The notes below the pieces were generated by a model. The model was not told the origin of the DNA. It worked only from the letters and a program-made list of their open reading frames with translations, and did not search any database. 64,000 bases of DNA from Paenibacillus senegalimassiliensis (lineage in GTDB: Bacteria > Bacillota > Bacilli > Paenibacillales > Paenibacillaceae). Every line of letters begins with the position of its first letter. Position 1 is the stretch's first letter. The translations under genes were made by a program, and so were the position numbers. Location: contig NZ_LN909043.1 in assembly GCF_001486585.1 (NCBI RefSeq), forward strand, positions 373,361 through 437,360. The letters run 5' to 3'. Below, one piece after another: positions 48,180 through 56,801 of the stretch.

Positions 48180-48782
48180 TTGGAAGCAGCAAACTTGCCT
48201 CAGATTATTCTCGCATCGAGCTCGCCTCGGAGGCAAGAATTAATGGCATCCTTAAGCCTTCCGTTTGAGGTTATGCCCAGTCATGCCGATGAATCTACTC
48301 CGGCAAATTGGCCTCCAGACCGGATGGTCAAGGAACTGGCCGCTCGCAAGGCGGAGGCTGTCCGGCTCACGCTGGAACCCTCCAGACGCCATGGAATTAT
48401 CGTAGGCAGCGATACCATCGTTGTCAGGGATGGGGTTGTGTTAGGAAAGCCCCGGACACAGGCAGAAGCGGCGGACATGCTACGCAGTTTACAAGGAAGA
48501 AGTCACACGGTATATACCGGTGTTGCCTGTATGGATGCATCTACAGGAACGCATAAGGTTGAATACCGCTCAACCACAGTCACAATGAAAGCTTTAACCG
48601 AAGCACAGATTCAAGCCTATGCTCGTAGCGGAGAAGGTTTGGATAAGGCCGGGGCCTACGCTATCCAGGGACTTGGCGCTACAATAGTTACCCACATTGA
48701 GGGGTGTTACTTCAATGTGGTTGGATTGCCTATCTCGTTGCTTGTGGATATGTTGAACGATTTTGGCATCTCTGTTTTATAA
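48180..48782 (+). CDS. maf: Maf-family nucleoside triphosphate pyrophosphatase
   Basis: Hydrolyses non-canonical or specific nucleoside triphosphates (dTTP/UTP in many members); overproduction blocks septation in B. subtilis. The N-terminal substrate loop ILASSSPRRQELM (about residues 10-22), the SDTIVVRDGVVLGKP motif (about 77-91) and KAGAYAIQG (about 157-165) are intact. The start is TTG at 48180 with AAAGGAGAG at 48164-48172. The length of 200 is normal. The order maf-radC-mreB matches Bacillus. Confidence 0.95.
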   Translation: MEAANLPQIILASSSPRRQELMASLSLPFEVMPSHADESTPANWPPDRMVKELAARKAEAVRLTLEPSRRHGIIVGSDTIVVRDGVVLGKPRTQAEAADMLRSLQGRSHTVYTGVACMDASTGTHKVEYRSTTVTMKALTEAQIQAYARSGEGLDKAGAYAIQGLGATIVTHIEGCYFNVVGLPISLLVDMLNDFGISVL

Positions 48783-48848
48783 ACGACGGGTAGTGGAAGT
48801 GATAAAGCATATCCTTCCGAACTAACATTCGGGAGTGAGGGAATATTT

Positions 48849-49544
48849 ATGGAACAGGTTCCTTATATGCATATGTTGCGGGATCTTCCTGCAGAGGAGC
48901 GTCCGCGGGAAAGAATGCTGCAATACGGGGCGGGAGCGCTTAGTCATGCTGAGTTGCTGGCGATTCTGGTCCGCACAGGTACGCGGCAAGAATCAGCGAT
49001 ACATATCGCGCAACGGATGCTGACTGCGGCTGGAGGTCTGCGTGGTCTAGTGGATTTGAGTCTCGATGAAATGCTTCATACGAAAGGGATTGGCCCAGCC
49101 AAGGCCATACAACTCAAGGCGGGGATTGAGCTAGGTCGTCGCCTGGCCAAGACAAGGCTGCCGGAGGCGGAAACCATCCGCAGTCCACAGAATGTGGCTG
49201 AACTGCTGATGGAACAATTGCGTTATTTGCAACAAGAGCATTTTGTATGTCTTTTTCTAAATACCAAAAATCATATCATTGCTCAGGAGACGCTTTCCAT
49301 CGGAAGTTTGAATGCTTCCATCGTACATCCGCGGGAGGTATTTCGTGCCGCGATCAAGTGCAGTAGTGCTTCGATTGTTTGCGCTCATAACCATCCAAGC
49401 GGGGATCCGACGCCTAGCCCAGAGGATATCCAGTTGACCAGACGGCTCTGTGAGGCCGGAGAAATTGTGGGAATCGATGTCCTCGATCATATTGTGATCG
49501 GAGACGGGAAGTTCGTCAGTTTGAAGGAGCAGGGCTTGATGTAA
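48849..49544 (+). CDS. radC: RadC family protein (JAB/MPN metalloprotease-like)
   Basis: The N-terminal helix-hairpin-helix region (TKGIGPAKAIQLKAGIELGRR) is followed by a JAB domain with the metal-binding HNHPSGDPTPSPED motif (about residues 179-192). The family was named for DNA repair but its biochemical role is unsettled. The length of 231 is typical. It lies between maf and mreB, and the mreB promoter overlaps its 3' end. Confidence 0.95.
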   Translation: MEQVPYMHMLRDLPAEERPRERMLQYGAGALSHAELLAILVRTGTRQESAIHIAQRMLTAAGGLRGLVDLSLDEMLHTKGIGPAKAIQLKAGIELGRRLAKTRLPEAETIRSPQNVAELLMEQLRYLQQEHFVCLFLNTKNHIIAQETLSIGSLNASIVHPREVFRAAIKCSSASIVCAHNHPSGDPTPSPEDIQLTRRLCEAGEIVGIDVLDHIVIGDGKFVSLKEQGLM

Positions 49545-49550
49545 TATAAT
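49521..49550 (+). promoter_or_regulatory. Promoter of mreB
   Basis: TTGAAG (49521-49526) and TATAAT (49545-49550) are 18 bp apart. The -35 lies inside the radC coding region and the start codon of mreB is 33 bp downstream. Confidence 0.6.
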
Positions 49551-49583
49551 AGTTTAGATACAGAAGGAAAGGAAGAAAACAGC

Positions 49584-50618
49584 ATGTTGGGTGGCTTTAC
49601 GAAAGACTTGGGAATTGACTTGGGAACAGCGAATACGTTGGTATATATTAGAGGTAAGGGCATTATCGTTCGAGAGCCTTCGGTGGTTGCAATTCATACG
49701 GACACCAAGAGTATTGTGGCTGTCGGTGAATCGGCTAAGAAGATGATTGGGAGAACTCCGGGCAACATCCGGGCGATCCGGCCGATGAAGGATGGTGTCA
49801 TTGCCGATTTCGATACAACAGCAACTATGATTAAATACTTTATCAGACAGGCGCAGAAGCAACGCTCGTTGTTTCAACGCCATCCGAACGTAATGGTTTG
49901 CGTTCCTTCAGGAATTACGGCAGTTGAACAGCGTGCTGTAGAGGATGCGACCAAGCAGGCTGGGGCACGCGAAGCTTATACAATCGAGGAGCCTTTCGCC
50001 GCGGCTATTGGCGCAGACCTTCCGGTCTGGGAGCCTACTGGCAGTATGGTAGTAGACATCGGCGGTGGTACGACAGAGGTGGCTGTAATTTCATTGGGCG
50101 GCATCGTGACCAGTCGATCTGTTCGCGTTGCAGGTGACGAAATGGATGAGGCCATCATCCAGTATATCAAGCGCCAATACAATTTGATGATTGGTGAACG
50201 TACCTCTGAGCAACTTAAGATGGATATCGGCTCCGCACTGGCGCTAGAGCAGGTGGAGACGATGGAAATTCGTGGGCGTGACCTTGTGAGCGGATTGCCG
50301 AAGACGATTACAATTACTTCGGATGAAATTTCTGATGCTTTGAGTGATACGGTGGGGGCTATTGTGGACGCTGTGAAGGTTACCCTTGAGAAGTGTCCAC
50401 CCGAGCTTGCTGCAGACATTATGGATCGAGGAATCGTATTAACTGGTGGCGGAGCTTTGCTTCGCAATTTGGATAAATTGCTGGCCAGCGAAACGGGGAT
50501 GCCGGTAATCGTAGCCGAGAACCCGCTTGATTGTGTGGCCATCGGTACGGGACGGGCACTCGACAATATCCATTTATTTAAGGCGAAAAGTAGTTCCGCC
50601 CTTCGTTCCAAACGATAA
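49584..50618 (+). CDS. mreB: Rod shape-determining actin homologue MreB
   Basis: Forms membrane-bound filaments that guide lateral wall synthesis. Phosphate-binding loops are [13 protein letters not shown] (about residues 9-21) and [13 protein letters not shown] (about 156-168), and the adenosine motif is [13 protein letters not shown]. The length of 344 is typical. AAGGAAAGGAAG precedes the ATG. The gene is followed by a terminator and then mreC. It could be confused with Mbl or MreBH, but its place next to radC and mreCD supports MreB. Confidence 0.96.
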   Translation: MLGGFTKDLGIDLGTANTLVYIRGKGIIVREPSVVAIHTDTKSIVAVGESAKKMIGRTPGNIRAIRPMKDGVIADFDTTATMIKYFIRQAQKQRSLFQRHPNVMVCVPSGITAVEQRAVEDATKQAGAREAYTIEEPFAAAIGADLPVWEPTGSMVVDIGGGTTEVAVISLGGIVTSRSVRVAGDEMDEAIIQYIKRQYNLMIGERTSEQLKMDIGSALALEQVETMEIRGRDLVSGLPKTITITSDEISDALSDTVGAIVDAVKVTLEKCPPELAADIMDRGIVLTGGGALLRNLDKLLASETGMPVIVAENPLDCVAIGTGRALDNIHLFKAKSSSALRSKR

Positions 50619-50641
50619 TTTCGCATGGAGGAAGGCACCCT

Positions 50642-50665
50642 GATGAATAAAGCGGCGCCGTCCTG
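50642..50665 (+). CDS. Possible seven-codon leader peptide overlapping the mreB terminator
   Basis: GGAGGAAGG (50625-50633) lies 8 bp before ATG AAT AAA GCG GCG CCG TCC TGA, encoding MNKAAPS. The last codons and the stop form the 5' half of the terminator stem at 50653-50705. A ribosome stopping there could melt the hairpin and let transcription continue into mreC. This could also be chance; short frames like this are common. Confidence 0.3.
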
Positions 50666-50705
50666 AAAGAGGAAGCTCTTATGGGCGGCCTATGCCGTTT
50701 TTTTT
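50653..50705 (+). terminator. Terminator between mreB and mreC
   Basis: CGGC and GCCGTCC in the 5' part pair with GGGCGGC and GCCG in the 3' part, with an inner AAGAG-GAAG-CTCTT stem. Eight T residues follow (50698-50705). It would reduce mreCD and minCD transcription from the mreB promoter unless read through. Confidence 0.8.
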
Positions 50706-50729
50706 GATTGAAATATGTAAGGTTGGAGG

Positions 50730-51608
50730 GTGCTAAAACTGTTTAAGCTGCTTGGCAACAAAAGATTGTTTATTTTGTTGATGGGACTCATTTTATTTAT
50801 TGCGGTAATGGGTTTTACCTTGGGATCAAGAACCTCCTTATCTTGGCCTGAGAAATTTGTCAAAGACACGGTGGGTTTTGTCCAATACGTGTTCTACAAG
50901 CCCGCTAGCTTTGTAGCGGGCTTGTTTGAAGATATTGCGAACCTTAGAGCGTTGCAAGAGGAGAATGAGCAATTAAAGATTGCTTTGGCACATTACACGC
51001 GGGATAAAGCCACTTATAATTGGATTGCTCAAGAGAATGAACGCTTGTATGAGAAGCTTCAGTTTACCGAGAGTCAAAAAGAACTCTATAACTACACATG
51101 GAAGATCGCCCAGGTCATTAGCGTAAATGATGATCCGGTGAATCGTACCATTGTGCTGAACTTGGGGGCCAGAGAGGGCGTCAAGGAAGGGATGGCTGTT
51201 ACTTCCGATAAGGGACTAGTTGGCGTGATTAGCCATGTTAGCAACTTTACGTCTACCGTCAAACTGGTAACTTCTATGGACGCCCGAGATCCGAATTCCA
51301 ATGGAATCGCCGTGACGGCTCAAGGCAAAGAGAATGACGTGTTTGGCATGATTGAGACGTTTGATCAAGAACAAGATATGTTTCTTATGACTCGAATTGA
51401 AGATGCAACGCCCTTAAAGGAAGAGGATTTGATCGTATCTTCCGGAATCGGAGGCGTGTTCCCTCGGGGCATGGTCATAGGTAAGGTGAAGAGCATCCAA
51501 GTTGGCGAATACGGACTTACGTATACAGCTACGGTAGAACCTTCTGCAAGCTTTACTGATTGGAAGGAATTGTTTATTGTGTTCCAGCCGGAAGGTGAAG
51601 AAGAGTGA
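50730..51608 (+). CDS. mreC: Rod shape-determining protein MreC
   Basis: Bitopic protein linking MreB to the outer wall-synthesis machinery. One membrane helix (about residues 13-32, FILLMGLILFIAVMGF), a coiled coil (about 70-110, LRALQEENEQLKIALAHY), then the two beta barrels of MreC (AREGVKEGMAVTSDKGLVG). The conventional start is GTG at 50730, but GGAGG (50725-50729) nearly touches it. CTG at 50739 has better spacing and would begin FKLLGNKRL. The length is 292 from GTG or 289 from CTG. The mreD start overlaps the stop codon. Confidence 0.95.
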   Translation: MLKLFKLLGNKRLFILLMGLILFIAVMGFTLGSRTSLSWPEKFVKDTVGFVQYVFYKPASFVAGLFEDIANLRALQEENEQLKIALAHYTRDKATYNWIAQENERLYEKLQFTESQKELYNYTWKIAQVISVNDDPVNRTIVLNLGAREGVKEGMAVTSDKGLVGVISHVSNFTSTVKLVTSMDARDPNSNGIAVTAQGKENDVFGMIETFDQEQDMFLMTRIEDATPLKEEDLIVSSGIGGVFPRGMVIGKVKSIQVGEYGLTYTATVEPSASFTDWKELFIVFQPEGEEE

Positions 51609-52135
51609 GTAAGCGCAAAATGTTGCTATTGCTGCTCGTTTTTGTTTTATTCATTCTGGAGGGCACCCTTATTCCTTGGTTGGTACCGGGAGCATGGCAA
51701 ACCCGGATTACTCCGCATCTTGTTTATGTGGTCATTTTATATTTCTCCGTTTATGAACACCGACATACGGGACTTGTCCTGGGCCTGACATTCGGTATCC
51801 TTCATGATATCGTATTCTATGGAGCTTTGATTGGAACATACTCGTTTGCCATGGGCTTGTCGGGCTATTTGCTGGGATTGCTATCCCGCTCGCAGCGTGC
51901 GCCGCTTCCTCTGATGATGATTATTGTCCTGCTCGGCAGTCTGTTGCTAGATTCCATTCTGTTTGGTACTTATTCGCTATTTGAATTGACTCACCAGCCG
52001 TACACCTGGGCTTTGACAAATCACATTATTCCTAATGTATTTGTGCAGTTTATTTTTGCGCTGGCTATTTATGTGCCGCTACGACGGCAGTTGGAAATTA
52101 TTACCCGTAGACGGTCTCCCGATGAGGCGGCTTGA
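51605..52135 (+). CDS. mreD: Rod shape-determining protein MreD
   Basis: Small polytopic membrane protein of the elongasome, working with MreC and RodA. About five hydrophobic helices are visible, with HTGLVLGLTFGILHDIVFYG typical of the family. GTG at 51605 overlaps the mreC stop (GTGA). The length of 176 is close to that of B. subtilis MreD. Confidence 0.93.
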   Translation: MSKRKMLLLLLVFVLFILEGTLIPWLVPGAWQTRITPHLVYVVILYFSVYEHRHTGLVLGLTFGILHDIVFYGALIGTYSFAMGLSGYLLGLLSRSQRAPLPLMMIIVLLGSLLLDSILFGTYSLFELTHQPYTWALTNHIIPNVFVQFIFALAIYVPLRRQLEIITRRRSPDEAA

Positions 52136-52214
52136 CAAATCGTGCAGTTTTCCTTGTCGCAAGCAGGAACTTTCCCGCTCTGGAACGAATTGATTAGGAG
52201 GGAGGGACAGGCTA

Positions 52215-52874
52215 ATGACAGTGAAATCCAACCACGTGACGATAAAAGGCATTAAGGATGGCCTGGTTTTCCTGCTAGACGATCAATGTGAATTTTCAAG
52301 TCTGCTGGAAGAACTTAAATATAAATTAGAGTTTAGTCATCAAAATATTTTGACCGGTCCAATCATCCATATCGATGTGAAGCTGGGCATGCGCATCGTC
52401 ACCGAGGACCAGAAAGACATGATCCTTGATATATTGAAGCAAAAGGGCAATCTGCTTGTCCGTTCCTTCGAAATGCCCGAGATTGTCCAAGATAGCTCGG
52501 CAAATGGAATGACAACCATTGCGGGAATTGTCCGTTCGGGTCAGGTGCTGCATCATGAAGGTCATCTATTGTTCGTCGGAGATGTCAACCCAGGCGGGTT
52601 GATTCGGTGTACTGGCGACATTCTAATCCTGGGTGCACTTAGGGGAATGGCGCATGCAGGACTTGAGGGCAATGATAAATCAATTATCGCGGCATCGTAT
52701 CTATCCCCGACTCAGTTGCGAATCGCGGAGACAATTAGTCGGCCTCCGGATGAATGGGAGAACCGGGAGACAAGTATGGAGTTTGCTTATTTACAGGATG
52801 GAAAGATGCAGATTGACAAGATTACGAACGTAACCCGGGTCAGACCGGATTTCAACGTGTTTAGAGGGGTGTGA
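52215..52874 (+). CDS. minC: Septum site-determining protein MinC
   Basis: Inhibits FtsZ assembly away from midcell together with MinD. The N-terminal domain (about 1-95) contains VTIKGIKDGLVFLLDD. The C-terminal beta-helix domain has VRSGQVLHHEGHLLFVGDVNPGG and LRGMAHAGLEGN. GGAGGGAGG lies before the ATG. minD starts 3 bp after the stop. The length of 219 is normal. Confidence 0.95.
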   Translation: MTVKSNHVTIKGIKDGLVFLLDDQCEFSSLLEELKYKLEFSHQNILTGPIIHIDVKLGMRIVTEDQKDMILDILKQKGNLLVRSFEMPEIVQDSSANGMTTIAGIVRSGQVLHHEGHLLFVGDVNPGGLIRCTGDILILGALRGMAHAGLEGNDKSIIAASYLSPTQLRIAETISRPPDEWENRETSMEFAYLQDGKMQIDKITNVTRVRPDFNVFRGV

Positions 52875-52877
52875 ATC

Positions 52878-53675
52878 ATGGGAGAAGCTATCGTAATAAC
52901 GTCTGGCAAAGGCGGCGTCGGCAAGACGACGACCTCGGCCAACATCGGTACGGCATTGGCGCTGCTAGGGAAGAAAGTTTGCTTGGTAGACACGGATATT
53001 GGCCTGCGTAACTTGGATGTGGTCATGGGGCTGGAGAATCGTATCATCTATGATCTGATTGACGTTGCCGAAGGCCGTTGCCGCCTGAATCAAGCCCTGG
53101 TGAAGGACAAGCGGTTTGAAGAGCTTTATATGCTGCCTGCGGCGCAAACGAAAGACAAAAATTCAATTACACCTGAGCAGGTAAAGGATATTATTCTGGA
53201 ATTAAAGAAAGAATTCGAATATGTCATTATCGACTGTCCGGCAGGAATCGAGCAGGGCTTCAAGAATGCTATTGCCGGAGCTGACCGGGCTATTGTCGTG
53301 ACGACCCCGGAACATGCGGCTGTACGTGATGCTGACCGGATTATCGGTTTGCTGGAGAGCTCGCATATTGATTCCCCCAAACTGGTGGTCAATCGGATCA
53401 AGATCAATATGATGAAATCCGGAGATATGCTGGATATTGAGGGCATCTTGCAAGTCCTTAACATCGATTTGATCGGTATTGTACCAGATGACGAGAAGGT
53501 CATTAAGGCTGCAAATAGCGGGGAGCCTACGGTGATGAACCCGGATTCACCTGCTGCGATTGCCTACCGTAACATTGCAAGACGAATTTTAGGTGATACG
53601 GTGCCTCTGATGCTCATGGATCAGAAGAAGAGCGTGTTCACACGCTTTAAGAAGCTTTTTGGAATGGGTGGATAA
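52878..53675 (+). CDS. minD: Septum site-determining ATPase MinD
   Basis: Membrane-associated ATPase that activates MinC. The deviant Walker A motif is GKGGVGKTT (about residues 10-18), followed by VDTDIGLRNLD and VIIDCPAGIEQG. The C-terminal amphipathic membrane-targeting helix is FTRFKKLFGMGG. The length of 265 is typical. It is cotranslated with minC and followed closely by the FtsW/RodA-type gene. Confidence 0.97.
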   Translation: MGEAIVITSGKGGVGKTTTSANIGTALALLGKKVCLVDTDIGLRNLDVVMGLENRIIYDLIDVAEGRCRLNQALVKDKRFEELYMLPAAQTKDKNSITPEQVKDIILELKKEFEYVIIDCPAGIEQGFKNAIAGADRAIVVTTPEHAAVRDADRIIGLLESSHIDSPKLVVNRIKINMMKSGDMLDIEGILQVLNIDLIGIVPDDEKVIKAANSGEPTVMNPDSPAAIAYRNIARRILGDTVPLMLMDQKKSVFTRFKKLFGMGG

Positions 53676-53678
53676 TCG

Positions 53679-54824
53679 TTGCTGTTTAAGCTCAAAAAAC
53701 TGGACTGGCTGATGGTGAGCATCCTGGGGCTGTTTATGCTCTTCAGTACCTTGCTGGTGCGCAGCGCCATCGCTCCTTACGAATCGGAATTTCGTAACTA
53801 CGATATCAAGACGCTGCTGTTCTATGTCTTGGGGTTTATCGTTGTCTTTAGCGTAGCACTGGTCGATTATCGCACCTTGCTGCGCTTTAGCTGGTATTTC
53901 TACGGTGCCGGTTGCGTGCTGTTGGTGCTGGTCTACCTGTTTGCTCCGGAAATAAACGGTGCTCGGAGTTGGTTTCGCATCGGGGGGCTGCAATTTCAAC
54001 CCGCCGAGTTGGTTAAGGTCATTCTAATTGTGACTACGGCCTACCTCCTGGGGAAAAAACAAGGAAAACCTCTGCAATTCCGCCGTGACATCATACCCAT
54101 CACCTTGGTAACGCTGCTCCCTTTCTTTCTCGTTCTGATTCAACCTGATTTGGGGAATGCCATTATCTATCTCGTGGTTCTAGTGGGGATGCTCTGGATT
54201 GGCAATGCAAGGTACAGCCATGTTCTGATTGCCTTGACCGCAGCCGTGGCAGCTTTGATTCTGGCGGTGACGTTGTTCAATGCCTTCAATACAGAGATTC
54301 AGGACTACCTTACCAAGCATCAAAAGCTACACTGGTATCAACGAATTAACACCTTTATTAATCCGGACCAGGCCTCTAGCGATGATAAACATCAGTCGAA
54401 CTATGCCAAGATAGCCATTGGTTCAGGTGGACTACTTGGTGATGGCTACATGAAGGGCGAACTGAAGAATAAGAAGTTTATTCCTTACCCTTATTCTGAT
54501 TCCATTTTCGTCGTGGTCGGCGAAGAGTTTGGGTTTGTTGGTTCTTCGCTGCTGTTGCTGCTTTATTTTCTGTTTATCTATCGAATGATTCTGATCGCCT
54601 TGCATTGCATTGATAAACGAGGGGCCTATGTGATTATTGGTATCGTAGCCATGTTTCTGTTTCAGATCTTCGAAAATGTAGGTATGATGATTGGTCTTAT
54701 GCCAATTACGGGGATTACACTACCGTTCATCAGCTATGGTGGAACCTCTCTGCTGATTAATATGTTATGTATTGGACTGGTGTTCAGCATTAAGCTACAT
54801 CAGGAGAAATATAAAGTGAATTAA
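53679..54824 (+). CDS. rodA: FtsW/RodA/SpoVE-family glycosyltransferase, probably RodA
   Basis: SEDS-family peptidoglycan polymerase with about ten membrane helices. Conserved segments are NGARSWFRIGGLQFQPAELVK (about residues 95-115), VLIQPDLGNAI and the C-terminal MIGLMPITGITLPFISYGGTSL. The start is TTG at 53679, 3 bp after minD, with a weak GGTGG. The context with mreBCD and minCD favours RodA, but FtsW or SpoVE cannot be excluded from sequence alone. In B. subtilis, spoIVFA follows minD directly, so this gene is an insertion relative to that order. Confidence 0.88.
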   Translation: MLFKLKKLDWLMVSILGLFMLFSTLLVRSAIAPYESEFRNYDIKTLLFYVLGFIVVFSVALVDYRTLLRFSWYFYGAGCVLLVLVYLFAPEINGARSWFRIGGLQFQPAELVKVILIVTTAYLLGKKQGKPLQFRRDIIPITLVTLLPFFLVLIQPDLGNAIIYLVVLVGMLWIGNARYSHVLIALTAAVAALILAVTLFNAFNTEIQDYLTKHQKLHWYQRINTFINPDQASSDDKHQSNYAKIAIGSGGLLGDGYMKGELKNKKFIPYPYSDSIFVVVGEEFGFVGSSLLLLLYFLFIYRMILIALHCIDKRGAYVIIGIVAMFLFQIFENVGMMIGLMPITGITLPFISYGGTSLLINMLCIGLVFSIKLHQEKYKVN

Positions 54825-54829
54825 ACGCG

Positions 54830-54855
54830 ACCGATGCATGGGCATCGGTTTTTTT
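54830..54855 (+). terminator. Terminator after rodA
   Basis: ACCGATGC (54830-54837) pairs with GCATCGGT (54842-54849), followed by seven T residues. Confidence 0.88.
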
Positions 54856-54976
54856 GCACTTTATGGGGCATTAGCCTAATCAGGCTTGTTCATAATCCAA
54901 TCCGGAAGCTCATAAGTATAAGTACAGGCCCCGCTTGACGGGAAACGCTGTGGCGAAGCGACCGGAGGGATTAGTG

Positions 54977-55870
54977 ATGGATGTTAAAACCAATGTAAGG
55001 AAGCGAAGAGAGCAGCGAATTCGCGAGTTGACGATGCAAGGACAAGTAAAGTTGACTCCCGCGGAGCGGGACAAGATATCGGATAGACCAACAGTCTCCT
55101 ATTTTGAACGACTAGGCACTGCGGAATCGGCGGAGGGCATAGAGCGTGATCCGGAGCTGTTATGGAAGCGGGGACAGGGCCGATGGCAGGCCCCCTATGC
55201 TGGTGCTTATGGCGGTGACGGAGATGGGGGAGATTCTGGTCCTAAATCTTCTATCTGGAGCGCAATGTTCGCTCGTCTGATGATCAGCGCTATGCTGTTC
55301 GCTGGTTTCTGGGGAATACACCATTATGAGCCGTCCTGGGCGTCACCCATCCGTGTCTTTGTTGCGCAGTCGCTCACAGAAGAGATGGATTTCAAAGCCA
55401 TTGAGACGTGGTACACAAGTCATTTCGGCGGAGCACCGTCATTTATTCCTATATTTGAAACTCATGAAGAGGATAGCCTTAAGGTAGGGGCGCAGAGCGG
55501 GTTCACCCCCCCGCTGGAGGGAAGCTTGGCAGGCCCGTTTGCCCTGAGTTTGAAAGGGGTAGAGATTGTTCCCGATACGGTGCGTAGCGCTGGAGTGGTA
55601 CAAGTCAGAAGCATTGAAACGGGGAGGATACTGTCTGTGGCAAACGACGCTTTGACCGGACTAACGGTCACTGTCCAGCATGCTGGTGGATACGTATCCG
55701 TCTATGGGCGTCTGGACCAGATTTCCGTGGACAAAGGTGACTGGCTGGAGGGCGGGGATGTGCTGGGCACTTTGCCGCAGTTTGTACAAACTCCACGCCC
55801 AACGCTCTATTTTGCTCTCAAAAAAGAGGATCGCTATATCGACCCGGCGGATGTGGTGCCGCTTGATTAG
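54977..55870 (+). CDS. spoIVFA: Stage IV sporulation protein FA (LytM/M23-like)
   Basis: SpoIVFA holds and inhibits the intramembrane protease SpoIVFB until a signal arrives from the forespore. A charged cytoplasmic part (about 1-90) is followed by one membrane helix (about 95-113, FARLMISAMLFAGFWGI) and a LytM-type domain (about 180-297, TVQHAGGYVSVYGRLDQI, DVLGTLPQ) lacking the complete M23 metal site, so it is probably not a peptidase. The ATG at 54977 follows GGAGGG (54964-54969); in-frame codons upstream are rejected. 297 residues. It precedes spoIVFB, as in Bacillus. Confidence 0.88.
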   Translation: MDVKTNVRKRREQRIRELTMQGQVKLTPAERDKISDRPTVSYFERLGTAESAEGIERDPELLWKRGQGRWQAPYAGAYGGDGDGGDSGPKSSIWSAMFARLMISAMLFAGFWGIHHYEPSWASPIRVFVAQSLTEEMDFKAIETWYTSHFGGAPSFIPIFETHEEDSLKVGAQSGFTPPLEGSLAGPFALSLKGVEIVPDTVRSAGVVQVRSIETGRILSVANDALTGLTVTVQHAGGYVSVYGRLDQISVDKGDWLEGGDVLGTLPQFVQTPRPTLYFALKKEDRYIDPADVVPLD

Positions 55871-56720
55871 ATATGGCGGCATGACATTGTCCTTCCATCC
55901 TTTCTTTGTGATCTTGATGATGACTTCGGTACTAACAGGTCATTTTCTTGAACTACTGGCCTTGTTTAGTATCGTCTTTATTCATGAAATGGGGCATGTT
56001 CTTGCGGCACGCCTCTTCGGCATCAAGGTCTTGTCTGTTGAACTGCTTCCATTCGGTGGAGTCGCCGTCATGGAAGAGGCAGGTGATATTACAGCGGTAC
56101 GAGAGATCGTGGTGGCCTTGGCGGGTCCCTTGCAGAACATCTTACTGGTTGCCGCCTCTCTGCTGCTTCATGCTGCCGGATGGTGGGACGGGCCCTTTCT
56201 GGATTATTTTATCACCAGCAATTTGCTTATCGCTTTGTTCAATCTGTTGCCCATTTTGCCTCTGGATGGAGGAAAGGTCTGCCAGGCCTTGTGCAGCATT
56301 ATCTTGCCTTACCATGCTACCCTGATTTGGTCATACCGAATTAGTCTGGTGTTCAGTGTGCTGGTCGTCGTGTATTCCGCTCTTCCGCTCTTATTTACGG
56401 CAGGGGGATTGCAGCTTAATTTGCTATTGATTGGCCTGTTTTTGCTCTATTCCAATATCGTGGATTACCGGAATATTCCTTACCGTTTTTTGCGCTTCTT
56501 GATGAACCGGGACCAGCGCTTTGCCAGGCATCTGCTGACTGGGACTTTAGCCCAGCCCATCATTGCTGAGAGAACGCAACCTTTAGATCACATTCTACGT
56601 TTGTTTAGAAGGGAAAAGTATCACTTTATCTATGTGATGAACCCGCGAGGGCACATCGTTGCGGTCGTCCCGGAACAGAGAGTGATTTCCTCTTTCTTAC
56701 AGGGAGGTTCGGGTGCTTGA
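55863..56720 (+). CDS. spoIVFB: Stage IV sporulation protein FB, site-2 intramembrane metalloprotease
   Basis: Cleaves pro-sigma-K in the mother cell. The zinc-binding motif is FIHEMGHVLAAR (about residues 40-51) and the second metal ligand is in ILPLDGGKVC (about 134-143). Four to six membrane helices and a C-terminal CBS-like domain (about 220-285, PLDHILRLFRREKYHFIYV) follow. TTG at 55863 overlaps the spoIVFA stop and gives 285 residues, close to B. subtilis SpoIVFB; ATG at 55881 is an alternative six codons later. Neither has a strong Shine-Dalgarno, which fits translational coupling. Confidence 0.9.
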   Translation: MIRYGGMTLSFHPFFVILMMTSVLTGHFLELLALFSIVFIHEMGHVLAARLFGIKVLSVELLPFGGVAVMEEAGDITAVREIVVALAGPLQNILLVAASLLLHAAGWWDGPFLDYFITSNLLIALFNLLPILPLDGGKVCQALCSIILPYHATLIWSYRISLVFSVLVVVYSALPLLFTAGGLQLNLLLIGLFLLYSNIVDYRNIPYRFLRFLMNRDQRFARHLLTGTLAQPIIAERTQPLDHILRLFRREKYHFIYVMNPRGHIVAVVPEQRVISSFLQGGSGA

Positions 56721-56733
56721 GGCAACAAAGTCA

Positions 56734-56742
56734 TGTTATAAT
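56734..56742 (+). promoter_or_regulatory. Extended -10 promoter of the RNase E/G gene
   Basis: TGTTATAAT at 56734-56742 is an extended -10 element, about 60 bp before the start codon. The -35 region is weak. Confidence 0.5.
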
Positions 56743-56801
56743 ATAACGGATATGTTGTTCGCCGCACTTCCAAACATGACGAACGTATGAAGGGTGAGTC
56801 C

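Noticed and set aside
54977..55870. Active M23 endopeptidase at the spoIVFA locus
   Set aside because: The LytM fold is recognisable but the complete metal-binding histidine/aspartate set is not visible, and the position next to spoIVFB indicates a regulator.
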